Positions 8,793 through 17,481 of a stretch of DNA of 64,000 nucleotides are shown here, in pieces (the first letter of the stretch is position 1; every line of letters starts with the position of its first letter). The notes below the pieces were generated by a model. It was given only the letters and a program-made list of their open reading frames with translations, had not been told where the DNA came from and did no database searches. Position numbers and translations under genes: made by a program. Source of the stretch: Chitinophaga lutea (lineage in GTDB: Bacteria > Bacteroidota > Bacteroidia > Chitinophagales > Chitinophagaceae); the NCBI RefSeq assembly GCF_003813775.1, contig NZ_RPDH01000002.1:2294001-2358000 (forward strand), written 5' to 3'.

Positions 8793-9197
8793 ATGAAAAA
8801 ATTTATCTTATCCCTATTTGCAAGCCTCCTGCTGACCACCGGAGTGTGGGCGCAGGCGCAGAATGGTTCTGGCGCTGCCAATGCGGTTGATGCCAAAGTG
8901 AAGTTCAAAAAGGAGACTGTTGACTTCGGCGTAACTAAACTGAATAAACCGGTGACGGTTACCTTTGAATTCACCAACGTGTCTAAAGAACCCGTATTGA
9001 TCGAAGCGGCGAAGGCCAGTTGCGGTTGTACAGTGCCCAGCTGGACTGTAGAACCGATTCTGCCCGGTAAAAGTGGGAAAATCACTGCCACCTACAGCGC
9101 GAATGCGTCAGGCAAACCCACCAAAACCGTTTATCTGAAGCTCAAGGGAGTAGATCAGGAAAAAGAACTGGTGATTACCGGAACAGTAGAAAACTAA
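8793..9197 (+). CDS. Secreted DUF1573 domain protein
   Basis: 134 residues. An N-terminal signal peptide (MKKFILSLFASLLLTTGVWAQ) is followed by one DUF1573 module: VDFGVTKLNKPVTVTFEFTNVSKEPVLIEAAKASCGCTVPSW, with the characteristic SCGCT. This is an immunoglobulin/HYDIN-like fold widely found in Bacteroidota periplasmic or surface proteins; biochemical role unknown. The gene is short for the family, with a single module and nothing after it. It is flanked by its own promoter-like element and a strong terminator, so it is probably monocistronic. Confidence 0.85.
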   Translation: MKKFILSLFASLLLTTGVWAQAQNGSGAANAVDAKVKFKKETVDFGVTKLNKPVTVTFEFTNVSKEPVLIEAAKASCGCTVPSWTVEPILPGKSGKITATYSANASGKPTKTVYLKLKGVDQEKELVITGTVEN

Positions 9198-9219
9198 AAG
9201 GTTAAACCTTACTGATATC

Positions 9220-9247
9220 GGCCCCCGTTCGTAACGGGGGCCTTTTT
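9220..9247 (+). terminator. Terminator after the DUF1573 gene
   Basis: Perfect 10-bp stem GGCCCCCGTT / AACGGGGGCC (9220-9229, 9233-9242), 3-base loop, then T5. Confidence 0.92.
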
Positions 9248-9263
9248 ATTTATATGCTTACCT

Positions 9264-9271
9264 TAACTTTG
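9264..9271 (+). promoter_or_regulatory. Putative -7 element of the aminotransferase gene
   Basis: TAACTTTG, 25 bases upstream of the ATG at 9297 and just after the previous terminator; fits TAnnTTTG. Confidence 0.55.
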
Positions 9272-9296
9272 CATCGCTAAAATCAAACACCAAAAA

Positions 9297-10490
9297 ATGC
9301 CTAACATCAGTCACCGGGGGCAGATCATGCCCGCCTCCCCTATCCGCAAACTGGTTCCTTTCGCCGAAGCTGCCAAGAAAAAGGGGATCACAGTGTACCA
9401 TCTCAACATCGGCCAACCCGATATTGAAACGCCTGCTCCCGTATTGGAAGCGGTACGGAAATCCGACTTCAAAATTCTGGAGTACAGCCACAGCGCGGGT
9501 AATGAAAGTTACCGCCGGAAACTGACCACTTATTACAGCAAATTCGGCATTACGGTGGACCATACGGAGATCATCGTAACCACGGGTGGCTCAGAGGCCA
9601 TTATCTTCGGTTTTATGGCCTGCCTCGACCCGGGCGATGAGATCATCGTACCCGAGCCGTTTTACGCCAATTACAATGGTTTCGCCACCGAAGCGGACAT
9701 CCGGCTGGTACCGGTGACATCTTCCATCGATACGGGCTTCGCCCTCCCTCCCATCGAAGAGTTCGAGAAAAAGATCACGCCCAAAACGAAGGCCATCCTT
9801 ATCTGTAATCCGAACAACCCCACCGGGTACCTGTACAGCGGTGCGGAACTCAATGTATTAAAGAATATCTGTCTAAAACATAACCTGTTTTTGTTCTCCG
9901 ACGAAGCCTACCGCGAGTTCAGCTACGATGGCGAGAATATCTCCGCGCTGCAGATCGAAGGCCTGGAGAACCATGTGGTGGTGTTTGACACCATTTCCAA
10001 GCGTTACAGCGCCTGCGGCGGCCGTATCGGCGCATTTGTTACGCATAACCGCGGCCTGCTCGACTCGGTGATGAAGTTCGCCCAGGCGCGCCTGAGCCCG
10101 CCCAGTTTTGCACAGATTGCAGCGGAAGCGGCGGTAGACCTGCCGGATAATTACTTCGACAGCATCAAGGCGGAATACCAGAGCCGGCGCGACCTGCTGG
10201 TAACGCGGCTGAACACCATTCCAGGCGTGTTCTGCCCTAACCCTGGCGGCGCTTTTTACGCCATGGCCCGTTTGCCTATCGACGACGCCGACAAATTCTG
10301 CCAGTGGCTGCTGGAGGAGTTTTCATATGAGCAACAAACTGTCATGCTCTCTCCTGCCACCGGTTTTTATGCCACTCCGGGCTTAGGCCGGCAGGAAGTG
10401 CGCTTTGCATACGTTATTAACCGTGAAAATATCGCCAAAGCGATGGAATGCCTGGCAAAAGCGTTGGAAGCATACCCGGGCAGGCAGTAA
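9297..10490 (+). CDS. PLP-dependent aminotransferase, class I/II (aspartate aminotransferase-like)
   Basis: 397 residues, usual length for fold-type I aminotransferases. Visible signatures: NIGQPDIETPAPV near the N-terminus, the NPNNPTGYLYS cofactor-site motif, SDEAYREFSYDG, and the Schiff-base lysine Lys235 in SKRYSACGGRIG. The C-terminal small domain includes a conserved arginine region (RQEVRFAYV). The protein transfers an amino group between an amino acid and a 2-oxoacid in the cytosol; substrate could be aspartate, alanine or aromatic and is not settled by sequence. No partner gene is adjacent. It is followed by a weak dyad, not a clear terminator. Confidence 0.87.
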   Translation: MPNISHRGQIMPASPIRKLVPFAEAAKKKGITVYHLNIGQPDIETPAPVLEAVRKSDFKILEYSHSAGNESYRRKLTTYYSKFGITVDHTEIIVTTGGSEAIIFGFMACLDPGDEIIVPEPFYANYNGFATEADIRLVPVTSSIDTGFALPPIEEFEKKITPKTKAILICNPNNPTGYLYSGAELNVLKNICLKHNLFLFSDEAYREFSYDGENISALQIEGLENHVVVFDTISKRYSACGGRIGAFVTHNRGLLDSVMKFAQARLSPPSFAQIAAEAAVDLPDNYFDSIKAEYQSRRDLLVTRLNTIPGVFCPNPGGAFYAMARLPIDDADKFCQWLLEEFSYEQQTVMLSPATGFYATPGLGRQEVRFAYVINRENIAKAMECLAKALEAYPGRQ

Positions 10491-10815
10491 AATCATACAC
10501 ACAAACCCGGCAAAAAGTCGCCAGCGTAGGTTAAAAAAACATTACTAATATAAAACATGACAAAAATCATGTTTCTAAAAATATCGGCTGTAATGCCTAT
10601 AAACACTGAATATTTACATTACAATAAATTCTATATTTAGTTTTTACAGCATAAAGTCGATTTTTTATCGAAAATGAATTTTGAAATTTAAATTTATTCC
10701 CTACTTTTACTGTGTAATCGATACGCAAAGGTTACAACATATCAAATAACAAAAAGTTAAATTCATGGTAAGTAAAATTCTAAACCTCCTTAGCAAAAAT
10801 TTAACTTGTATAATT
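10491..10815. other. AT-rich intergenic stretch, no gene seen
   Basis: No coding frame of note. One perfect AT-rich inverted repeat AAACATGA / TCATGTTT (10553-10560, 10567-10574) could weakly terminate the aminotransferase transcript. The rest is very AT-rich and lies ahead of the strong promoter at 10816. Confidence 0.5.
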
Positions 10816-10845
10816 TTGACAAATGGGAAAATGGCGCGACCTTTG
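10816..10845 (+). promoter_or_regulatory. Strong Bacteroidota-type promoter with no gene behind it
   Basis: TTG (10816-10818), exactly 19 bases, then GACCTTTG (10838-10845): a near-perfect -33/-7 pair, deviating only at the first base of TAnnTTTG. It points away from the aminotransferase into a region with no open frame, which is the main argument for a small RNA here. Confidence 0.7.
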
Positions 10846-10851
10846 CATTAT

Positions 10852-10979
10852 CAACATTATGTAAAAAGACGGCGACAAACTAAAACGTTTTAGCTAATTA
10901 ATCATATTTTTGTATCAGTTTTTCATAACGTGGAATTTATAAAGGCAAACGGCTCTGTTCACAGAGCCGTATTTTTTTT
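10852..10979 (+). ncRNA. Candidate small RNA 1, ending in a terminator hairpin
   Basis: A transcript starting about seven bases after the promoter's -7 box would run ~125 bases to the intrinsic terminator ACGGCTCTG / CAGAGCCGT (10949-10957, 10962-10970) plus T8. It contains the perfect palindrome CTAAAACGTTTTAG (10880-10893). A second -7-like box TATTTTTG (10905-10912) could start a shorter ~60-base form. The segment TTTTCATAACGTGGAATTT (10920-10938) recurs exactly at 11151-11169 in front of another hairpin. No open reading frame of useful length is present. Not matched to a known RNA family. Confidence 0.5.
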
Positions 10980-11150
10980 CCCTATCTCTCTTAATTTATC
11001 TTTTTCCAACCGATTGCAATTTCAATTCCTCTATTTCAGCGAAATTAAAGGTCTTTTTCGCCCTATAAGCTCCTGATTTTTTCATATCATTGTCATGTAA
11101 TGAAAAGACAAGGTGGGTATTGTGCTTAACCGCATAGTACCTTTCGCTAG

Positions 11151-11212
11151 TTTTCATAACGTGGAATTTTAAAATGCAACGGTCCTGATTCCTCAGGACC
11201 GTTTATATTTTT
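11151..11212 (+). ncRNA. Candidate small RNA 2, paralogous to RNA 1
   Basis: It begins with the same 19 bases TTTTCATAACGTGGAATTT, followed by TAAAATGCAACGG (RNA 1: ATAAAGGCAAACGG) and a hairpin ACGGTCCTGA / TCAGGACCGT (11179-11188, 11193-11202), then TTATATTTTTA. The stem bases differ from RNA 1 but pairing is kept, and a -7-like TACCTTTC sits at the equivalent upstream place (11138-11145). It could equally be a duplicated leader or terminator element. Confidence 0.4.
11179..11202. terminator. Bidirectional hairpin downstream of carA
   Basis: The 10-bp stem lies 34 bases past the carA stop. Read on the minus strand it is followed by TGCATTTTAAAA, so it can also serve as the carA terminator. 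Confidence 0.6.
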
Positions 11213-11235
11213 ACCAGGTTATGTGGGCTCTACTC

Positions 11236-12348
11236 CTACATGTTTGCCTTGATCATCGTAAAGAAATCGTCGAACAAATAGCGGGAATCGTGCGGACCTG
11301 GGGTCGATTCCGGGTGGTACTGCACGGAAAAGGCGGGTTTGTTCCTGATACGGATGCCCTCTACCGAGTTGTCGTTCAGATTGATATGCGTTACTTCCAC
11401 ATTTTCGGAAGCAGCCACTGCTTTGGCATCGATCGCAAAACCGTGGTTCTGGGTAGTGATCTCGCATTTGCCGGTGAGCAGGTTCTTAACCGGGTGGTTC
11501 AGCCCCCTGTGGCCGTGATGCATTTTATAAGTGGGAATACCGTTGGCCATCGCCAGCAGCTGGTGGCCCAGGCAGATGCCGAACAGTGGACGATCTGCTG
11601 CCAGTACTTTCTGAATGGTTTCCACCGCATATTTGAGGGGCGCCGGATCGCCGGGGCCATTGGAAATGAAATAAGCGTGCGGTTTAAAGGTTTCGCATTC
11701 CTCGAAGCTGGTTTGGGTGGGATGTACCTTCAGGTAAGCCCCTTTTTCAGACAGGCATTTCAGCATGTTCCGTTTCACCCCGTTGTCGAGCACCGCAATG
11801 CGGATGTCGGCGTTCGGGTCACCTACGAAGTACGGTTCTTTGGTAGATACTTCCGCACAGAGCGCCAGACCTTCCATGGAAGGAACTTTGGCCAGTTCAG
11901 CCTTCAGTTTGGCTTCGTCCAGGATTTCGGAGGAAATGATGCAGTTCATGGCGCCTTTACTGCGGATGTGCGATACAAGAGCCCGGGTATCCACTTCGTG
12001 AATGGCTACGAGATTATTGTCTTCCAGGAATTTGGCTAGCGATTCGTCGGCCATTTTACGGGAGAAATTATGCGCGATATTTTTGCAGATCAATCCACTG
12101 ATTTTCACACTGCTGCTTTCTACATCCTCGTTCTTGGTACCATAGTTACCAACGTAACAGTTGTTCATGATCAGCACCTGTCCTTTGTAGGAAGGATCAG
12201 TAAAAACTTCCTGGTAACCGGTCATCCCCGTGTTAAAACAAAGTTCACCGGAAGCGGTTCCGACTTTTCCGAACGCTTTACCATGGAAAACGGTGCCATC
12301 TTCTAACAACAGTATGGCGGGCTGTGTGGATCTGGTAGTCTGCGGCAT
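11236..12348 (-). CDS. carA: Carbamoyl-phosphate synthase small (glutaminase) subunit
   Basis: 370 residues, normal length. CarA hydrolyses glutamine and channels ammonia to CarB for carbamoyl phosphate, feeding pyrimidine and arginine synthesis. The N-terminal CPSase_sm domain shows GELCFNTGMTGYQEVFTDPSYKGQ. The C-terminal class I amidotransferase has the nucleophile in LFGICLGHQLL and the His-Glu pair in QYHPESTPGPHDS. carB is not next to it; the upstream neighbour is an unrelated membrane protein gene. A TAACTTTG promoter element precedes it. Confidence 0.95.
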   Translation of the reverse strand: MPQTTRSTQPAILLLEDGTVFHGKAFGKVGTASGELCFNTGMTGYQEVFTDPSYKGQVLIMNNCYVGNYGTKNEDVESSSVKISGLICKNIAHNFSRKMADESLAKFLEDNNLVAIHEVDTRALVSHIRSKGAMNCIISSEILDEAKLKAELAKVPSMEGLALCAEVSTKEPYFVGDPNADIRIAVLDNGVKRNMLKCLSEKGAYLKVHPTQTSFEECETFKPHAYFISNGPGDPAPLKYAVETIQKVLAADRPLFGICLGHQLLAMANGIPTYKMHHGHRGLNHPVKNLLTGKCEITTQNHGFAIDAKAVAASENVEVTHINLNDNSVEGIRIRNKPAFSVQYHPESTPGPHDSRYLFDDFFTMIKANM

Positions 12349-12400
12349 TCTGCTTACCCTTTCTTTTTTTATGTTCCCGAACGGAACGGTTAAAACTTTG

Positions 12401-12408
12401 CAAAGTTA
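12401..12408 (-). promoter_or_regulatory. Putative -7 element of carA
   Basis: Minus-strand TAACTTTG, 52 bases upstream of the carA ATG; fits TAnnTTTG. The -33 part is not clear. Confidence 0.55.
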
Positions 12409-12444
12409 GGGCATGATTTTGAATTTTGAGCAGCTAATTTCAGA

Positions 12445-13251
12445 TCAATTCATTTGGGCGGATTTGAGCACTTCTTCTGCTACGCGCCGGCCGGTGGAAT
12501 CGTTTCCCTGGTGGGTGATGAGCACCTGCACCCGAATGCCACCCTTTACCACCACCAGGCTACTGAATTCCATGGGGGCGGAATGGTTGAGCACGTAACT
12601 GCCCTGCTGCCAGATGGCGGGACTTCCGTTCAGCACTATTCTCTTTTCATTATAGCTGAATTGCGACACCCCGGCCTGTTGTGCCAGGGCATCAGCCACC
12701 TCTTTGGAAGCGGGGTCCAGCTCAATATGTGATTCCGAAAGGAAAATAGCTTCCTGCATGCTGATTTCAAGGCCCTCGGCCTTTCCGCCGCCGGCAAATG
12801 CCTTCAGCCGTACATTGGGCATATCATTCCTTGAAACGGGCGACAGTGAAACAGGCGTCTGCAGCCGCAGTACGTTCCCCCGGAAGGTACGCCAGCCGGA
12901 GGTTTCAAGCATGGCCGGCGAAACGGCGGGTTTACCCAGCATCCTGATCAGGCCGGGGCCGTACCAGGCACCGAGTGTGCCGCAGGCTGCAAATATCACC
13001 ACCACGGTAATAAGCGCCGCTTTCTGACGGAGATTGAATATCCAGTGCTGGCTTTTACGGATGGCAGCCTGGTATTGCTCTTCGGAAATACCTGCCTCCC
13101 GGCTGAAAGTGTCAAATGAGCCTTCGGGATGGCGTGCCTGCCAGGCCGCGAATGTTACGGGAAGCTTTTTACTGCAATGGTCGCAGAAGGTGACGTATTC
13201 GGATTTCAGTGCGCTGTGCATGCCGCAGTGGCCACATTTCAGGTAGTGCAT
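12445..13251 (-). CDS. Zinc-ribbon membrane-anchored protein, function unknown
   Basis: 268 residues. The N-terminus has a CxxC-x13-CxxC zinc ribbon (Cys6, 9, 23, 26), then a soluble segment rich in Trp/Gln, one transmembrane helix at about residues 78-97, and a ~170-residue C-terminal domain that would face the periplasm. That domain reads like a small alpha/beta sensor domain (LSESHIELDPASKEVADALAQQAGVSQFSY) but I do not recognise it. ATG at 13251 is the natural start since the ribbon begins at residue 6. It is followed 96 bases later by carA; no functional link is evident. Confidence 0.7.
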   Translation of the reverse strand: MHYLKCGHCGMHSALKSEYVTFCDHCSKKLPVTFAAWQARHPEGSFDTFSREAGISEEQYQAAIRKSQHWIFNLRQKAALITVVVIFAACGTLGAWYGPGLIRMLGKPAVSPAMLETSGWRTFRGNVLRLQTPVSLSPVSRNDMPNVRLKAFAGGGKAEGLEISMQEAIFLSESHIELDPASKEVADALAQQAGVSQFSYNEKRIVLNGSPAIWQQGSYVLNHSAPMEFSSLVVVKGGIRVQVLITHQGNDSTGRRVAEEVLKSAQMN

Positions 13252-13328
13252 AGGTGACAGGATAATGATGCACTAAATTAAGATTATTTTGCATATAAAC
13301 AATCCCCCGAAGATGTAAGCGTAAACAA

Positions 13329-13357
13329 AAAAGCCGCCCGTATAACAGGCGGCTTTT
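13329..13357 (-). terminator. Terminator of the S10-spc-alpha cluster after rplQ
   Basis: Stem AAAAGCCGCC / GGCGGCTTTT (13329-13338, 13348-13357), 9-base loop, with T6 on the minus strand; 23 bases past the rplQ stop. Confidence 0.92.
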
Positions 13358-13379
13358 GATGATATCGTTCAGAAAAAAA

Positions 13380-13883
13380 CTATTCAGCAGCTTTCTCTTC
13401 AGTGGCTTCTGCAGCAGGAGCGGCAGTGTCAGCAGCTTTATCTTCTGCTTTCTTTTTAGCGCCACCGGCACGACGGGTTTTCTTGGCAGGAGCTTTTTCA
13501 GCTTCAGCAGTTTTACCGTAGATCTCGTTGAAATCAACCAGTTCGATCAGGGCTACTTCCGCGTTGTCACCAATCCTTTTACCGAGTTTGATGATGCGGG
13601 TGTAACCACCGGGACGGTTGGCGATTTTTTCGCTGATGGTGCCAAACAGTTCAGTGATGGCTTCTTTATCCTGCAGGTAGCTGAAAACAATACGACGGTT
13701 GTGAGTGCTGTCGGATTTTGCACGGGTCAGCATCGGTTCGATGTAAACGCGCAGTGCTTTTGCTTTCGCTAATGTAGTCTGAATTCTTTTGTGGCTGATG
13801 AGTTCGCAAGCGAGGTTGCTCATCAGGGCTTTACGGTGAGAAGATGTACGACTCAGCCTGTTTAATTTTACTCCGTGACGCAT
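13380..13883 (-). CDS. rplQ: 50S ribosomal protein L17
   Basis: 167 residues. The conserved core ([45 protein letters not shown]) occupies about residues 1-120. A ~45-residue Ala/Lys/Glu-rich low-complexity tail follows, longer than in E. coli L17 (127 residues) and typical of Bacteroidota. L17 binds 23S rRNA near the tunnel exit. Last gene of the cluster, directly before the terminator. Confidence 0.96.
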   Translation of the reverse strand: MRHGVKLNRLSRTSSHRKALMSNLACELISHKRIQTTLAKAKALRVYIEPMLTRAKSDSTHNRRIVFSYLQDKEAITELFGTISEKIANRPGGYTRIIKLGKRIGDNAEVALIELVDFNEIYGKTAEAEKAPAKKTRRAGGAKKKAEDKAADTAAPAAEATEEKAAE

Positions 13884-13992
13884 GACTTGTTAGTTTGTGT
13901 TCCCTTATACCGTGTCAGGAATTATAAGGTACTTGTTATAAAATACAAATCACGGGTGCCTTGCGGCCTCCGTGATTTGTGGTATACGAATA

Positions 13993-14988
13993 CTATTCTT
14001 CGTCCAGTTTCAGTTTGGACAGGTCCATACCGAAGTGCAGACCTCTTTCGCCGAGTACCTGTTCGATTTCGCTGAGCGATTTCTGACCGAAGTTCCTGAA
14101 TTTCATCAGCTCTTCCTGTTCGTACTGTACCAGTTCGCTCAGGGAGTTGATTTTCGCTGCTTTCAGACAGTTGAACGCACGAACGCTCAGGTCGAGGTCT
14201 TCCAGCGGTGTTTTCAGGATTTTGCGGAGCTGCAGGGTCTGTTCGTCCACTACATCTTCTTTCTCCGTGTCTTTGGTATCGAAGCTGATGTTTTCATCGG
14301 TGATGATCATCAGGTGTTGGATCAGGATGCGGGAAGCCTGTTTAACAGCTTCTTCCGGGTGGATGGTACCGTCGGTGATCACTTCCATGATCAGTTTCTC
14401 GTAGTCCGTTTTCTGTTCCACACGGGTGTTTTCGATGCTGTATTTTACGTTTTTGATAGGCGTAAATACAGAGTCGATGGCGATGTAACCGAAGATTGCA
14501 TCTTTAGGCCTGTTCTCTTCAGCGGGCACGTAACCACGGCCTTTGCCGATGGTCAGCTCGATGTCCAGTTTGGCAGAAGGGTCCAGGGTGCAGATCAACA
14601 GCTCGGGGTTCATGATCTGGAAAGAGTTGGTTGCTTTCTCGATCATGTCCGCACGGAATTCGGTTTTGCCTTTGATAGAGATCTGGATTTTTTCGCTGCT
14701 TACTTCATTCTCAACGATTTTTTTGAAACGAACCTGTTTCAGGTTGAGGATGATTTCAGTAACGTCTTCGGTGATCCCCTTCAGGGTAGCAAACTCGTGA
14801 TCAGCGCCTTCAATCTTGATTCCCACAATGGCATAGCCCTCCAATGAAGACAACAGTACGCGGCGGAGCGCATTCCCGATTGTCACACCATAACCCGGTT
14901 CTAACGGACGGAATTCGAATTGAGCTTCAAAGTCGGTAGACTTCTGCAAAACGATCTTGTCAGGCTTTTGGAAATTAAGAATTGCCAT
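13993..14988 (-). CDS. rpoA: RNA polymerase alpha subunit
   Basis: 331 residues, standard length. The N-terminal dimerisation domain shows [21 protein letters not shown] short acidic linker ([11 protein letters not shown]) leads to the C-terminal helix-hairpin-helix domain ([24 protein letters not shown]) that contacts upstream promoter DNA and activators. It lies between rpsD and rplQ, the conserved alpha-operon position. Confidence 0.97.
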   Translation of the reverse strand: MAILNFQKPDKIVLQKSTDFEAQFEFRPLEPGYGVTIGNALRRVLLSSLEGYAIVGIKIEGADHEFATLKGITEDVTEIILNLKQVRFKKIVENEVSSEKIQISIKGKTEFRADMIEKATNSFQIMNPELLICTLDPSAKLDIELTIGKGRGYVPAEENRPKDAIFGYIAIDSVFTPIKNVKYSIENTRVEQKTDYEKLIMEVITDGTIHPEEAVKQASRILIQHLMIITDENISFDTKDTEKEDVVDEQTLQLRKILKTPLEDLDLSVRAFNCLKAAKINSLSELVQYEQEELMKFRNFGQKSLSEIEQVLGERGLHFGMDLSKLKLDEE

Positions 14989-15058
14989 TGATATGCTTGA
15001 TTTATGAGTTTTAACTTATGTTATATGGCTATAGCCACCCGCAGATGGCTATAACTTA

Positions 15059-15664
15059 TTACTTGGAGTACAATTCCACGATCAGTTGTTCCTTGATGTT
15101 CTCAGGAACGCTTTCTCTTTCCGGATACGCGATGAATGTACCTTTCAGGTCTTTCTCATTCCAGTCGAGCCAGCTGAATTTCGGGTTTTTACCGCGAATG
15201 TTGCTGGTCAGGGAAGTGTTACCGGCAGTTTTGTCTTTCAGGCCGATGGTATCGCCCGGTTTCAGCTGGTAAGAAGGAACATTCACTACTACGCCGTTTA
15301 CAGTTACGTGCTTGTGGGCAACGAGCTGGCGGGCAGCAGGGCGTGAGGGTGCGATACCCATACGGAATACGGTGTTGTCCAGACGGGCTTCGAGCAATTT
15401 GATCAAAACCTCACCGGTAACGCCTTTTCTACGGTTAGCTTCTTCGAACAGGTTACGGAACTGTTTTTCGAGCACACCGTAAGTGTATTTTGCTTTTTGT
15501 TTTTCTCTCAGCTGCAGTGCATACTCACCCAGTTGTTTACGTTTGCGTTGCGCACCGTGCTGACCGGGAGGGTTGCTGTTCTTGCCTAAATATTTGCCAT
15601 TACCTAAAATGGGCTCTCCAAAGATTCTGGAGATCTTGGTCTTTGGTCCTGTGTACCTTGCCAT
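15059..15664 (-). CDS. rpsD: 30S ribosomal protein S4
   Basis: 201 residues. N-terminal S4 domain without zinc cysteines, then the S4 RNA-binding fold in [46 protein letters not shown]4 nucleates 16S assembly and, in enterobacteria, represses the alpha operon translationally. A 183-base gap with an inverted repeat separates it from rpsK upstream. Confidence 0.96.
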   Translation of the reverse strand: MARYTGPKTKISRIFGEPILGNGKYLGKNSNPPGQHGAQRKRKQLGEYALQLREKQKAKYTYGVLEKQFRNLFEEANRRKGVTGEVLIKLLEARLDNTVFRMGIAPSRPAARQLVAHKHVTVNGVVVNVPSYQLKPGDTIGLKDKTAGNTSLTSNIRGKNPKFSWLDWNEKDLKGTFIAYPERESVPENIKEQLIVELYSK

Positions 15665-15760
15665 GTTCTGTGGTTCAGATTTTTAGTAACGGTGCAAGCT
15701 CATTTAAAAATCTTAAAACTCGATCTTGCACCCACTGTGATGAATAAATATACAAATAAA

Positions 15761-15819
15761 AATTACGAATTACGTATTATGACTCACGATTCCTGATGAT
15801 AACATCCTGATTCGTAATT
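15761..15819 (-). repeat. Inverted repeat in the rpsK-rpsD gap
   Basis: Perfect 10-bp arms AATTACGAAT (15761-15770) and ATTCGTAATT (15810-15819) around 39 bases that themselves contain near-repeats CGATTCCTGATGATA / CATCCTGATTCG. Transcribed as mRNA between rpsK and rpsD, it could fold into a stem upstream of rpsD. Role unknown. Confidence 0.55.
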
Positions 15820-15847
15820 CCCAATGCGCAATCCGTAAAAGAATATG

Positions 15848-16246
15848 CTATACCCTTCTCTTCTTCGGAGGACGGCAGCCGTTGTGGGGCAGCGGAGTCA
15901 CATCTTTGATGAGGGTTACCTCGATACCGGAGTTGGCGATCGCACGGATAGCGCTTTCACGACCGGCACCAGGGCCTTTTACAAATACATCTGCTCTTTT
16001 CAGACCGGCATCGAAGGCGGTTTTAGCAGCATCTGAAGCAGCCAGCTGGGCAGCATACGGGGTGTTCTTTTTAGAACCCTTGAAACCCATTTTACCGGCA
16101 GAAGACCAGGAGATAACCTGACCCTGCTTGTTGGTGATGCTTACAATGATGTTGTTGAAACTTGCAGAGATATGTACATCCCCGAAGTTATCCACCTTTA
16201 CTACCCTCTTTTTAGCGGCAGCTTTTGTATTAGTTGCTTTTGCCAT
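15848..16246 (-). CDS. rpsK: 30S ribosomal protein S11
   Basis: 132 residues, normal length. Conserved [21 protein letters not shown] and the C-terminal [16 protein letters not shown], where S11 carries its usual basic tail. It forms part of the platform near the 3' end of 16S rRNA and contacts S6, S7 and S18. Between rpsM and rpsD, as in other alpha operons. Confidence 0.96.
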   Translation of the reverse strand: MAKATNTKAAAKKRVVKVDNFGDVHISASFNNIIVSITNKQGQVISWSSAGKMGFKGSKKNTPYAAQLAASDAAKTAFDAGLKRADVFVKGPGAGRESAIRAIANSGIEVTLIKDVTPLPHNGCRPPKKRRV

Positions 16247-16354
16247 AGTTCGTTATAATTCCAACGATGAAATTCCAAATCCCTGTTTATATAAAAACCC
16301 TTTATGCCGCCAGTTCCCGGATCTGGAAAAAGAGATACCGGCAAAGGGATTTTA

Positions 16355-16735
16355 CTATTTCTTCGGTGCCTTCTTTTTACCAGCAACGGTTTTACGTTTA
16401 CCTTTCCTGGTGCGGCTGTTGGTACGGGTACGCTGACCTCTAACCGGCAGACCTTTCCTGTGACGAAGCCCACGGTAGCAGGCAATATCCAGCAGACGCT
16501 TGATATTCATCTGCACTTCGGAACGCAGCTGACCCTCTACTTTAAACTCTCCGAGGATGATGTTACGGATGGCTGATTGCTCATCATCGTTCCAATCCTT
16601 CACTTTCTTATTGTAATCGATGCCTGCTTTGTCCAGGATATACTGGGCGGTGGAGTGGCCGATACCATAGATATAGGTCAGACCAATTTCGCCTCTTTTG
16701 TTTTTAGGAAGATCAATACCGGCTATACGTGCCAT
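16355..16735 (-). CDS. rpsM: 30S ribosomal protein S13
   Basis: 126 residues. [26 protein letters not shown] start, central HhH segment, and the C-terminal [25 protein letters not shown] extension that reaches the tRNA sites of the 30S head. Follows rpmJ in the alpha operon. Confidence 0.96.
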   Translation of the reverse strand: MARIAGIDLPKNKRGEIGLTYIYGIGHSTAQYILDKAGIDYNKKVKDWNDDEQSAIRNIILGEFKVEGQLRSEVQMNIKRLLDIACYRGLRHRKGLPVRGQRTRTNSRTRKGKRKTVAGKKKAPKK

Positions 16736-16780
16736 ATCAATTGTTTAGTTTATAGTTCTTTTAATGTATACAGATGCTGA

Positions 16781-16897
16781 TTAACCCTGGCGTTGCTTAA
16801 AACGAGGATTCTTTTTGTTGATCACCAGCAATTTACCTTTGCGGCGAACAATTTTGCAGTCTGCACTTCTTTTCTTGATGGAAGCTCTTACTTTCAT
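16781..16897 (-). CDS. rpmJ: 50S ribosomal protein L36, zinc-free form
   Basis: 38 residues, [19 protein letters not shown] to [10 protein letters not shown], too short for automatic gene lists. The zinc form of L36 has three Cys and one His; here only one Cys (residue 14) remains, and the usual positions hold Ala, Asn and Phe, so it should not bind zinc. It lies between infA and rpsM with 31 and 45 bases on either side, the conserved place. Confidence 0.95.
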   Translation of the reverse strand: MKVRASIKKRSADCKIVRRKGKLLVINKKNPRFKQRQG

Positions 16898-16928
16898 GAG
16901 TCAATTGTTATAAATCTACCAGAGTTGT

Positions 16929-17147
16929 TTACTTGTACCTGAAAATTATACGACCCCTGCTCAAATCGTAAGGGCTCATCTCTACGCCAACCTTGTCACC
17001 CGGCAGGATGCGGATATAGTGCATTCTCATTTTGCCAGAAATGGTAGCCAGAATCTCATGTCCGTTCTCCAGTTTCACCCGGAACATTGCATTAGATAAG
17101 GCTTCGAGAATAATACCATCCTGTTTAATGAGTGCCTGTTTCGCCAT
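16929..17147 (-). CDS. infA: Translation initiation factor IF-1
   Basis: 72 residues, an OB-fold protein of standard length ([57 protein letters not shown]). IF-1 occupies the A site during initiation. A gap of 334 bases with two -7-like boxes lies upstream, so infA probably starts a separate transcript with rpmJ, rpsM, rpsK, rpsD, rpoA and rplQ. Confidence 0.97.
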   Translation of the reverse strand: MAKQALIKQDGIILEALSNAMFRVKLENGHEILATISGKMRMHYIRILPGDKVGVEMSPYDLSRGRIIFRYK

Positions 17148-17164
17148 AAAAATTTTTAGGAATG

Positions 17165-17172
17165 CAAAGATA
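17165..17172 (-). promoter_or_regulatory. Putative -7 element of the infA transcript
   Basis: Minus-strand TATCTTTG, 17 bases upstream of the infA ATG, with TCG (one base off TTG) 19 bases further upstream. Start near 17158 would leave a leader of about ten bases. Confidence 0.65.
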
Positions 17173-17366
17173 CCACAAAAGTTTCTTAAACCGAAAAAAA
17201 TACCGGAAATAATTGATGAAAAAGCCGCGCTGTGTGGATAACTTTTAAAAAATAATTGTTTATCGGTTAAAAGTCTCTCTAAATCAATTAAATATACAGT
17301 CTTCTATTGTGTAATACCTTGCAAGGGTTCCCGTCGTTTCTCTCTTCAAAATCCCCAAAAGGAACG

Positions 17367-17374
17367 CAAAGATA
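17367..17374 (-). promoter_or_regulatory. Second -7-like element upstream of infA
   Basis: A second TATCTTTG on the minus strand, ~220 bases upstream of infA and just past the map terminator. No -33 TTG at 19 bases. The remaining part of 17173-17440 is AT-rich with no gene seen. Confidence 0.4.
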
Positions 17375-17445
17375 CGGTATTTCCCGTTATCACCGCCGCA
17401 AAATACTATCTCCCGGCTGTTTAAATTGCACCGGCCAGGGCAATA

Positions 17446-17471
17446 AAAAAGACCGGTACACCGGTCTTTTT
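17446..17471 (-). terminator. Terminator after map
   Basis: Perfect 11-bp stem AAAAAGACCGG / CCGGTCTTTTT with TACA loop, 11 bases past the map stop. Symmetric, so it could work both ways. Confidence 0.92.
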
Positions 17472-17481
17472 CGTATATGCT

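Noticed and set aside
10491..11235. tRNA or 6S RNA in the AT-rich gap
   Set aside because: No cloverleaf with TTC loop or CCA end, and no long central-bubble duplex of 6S type was found by eye.
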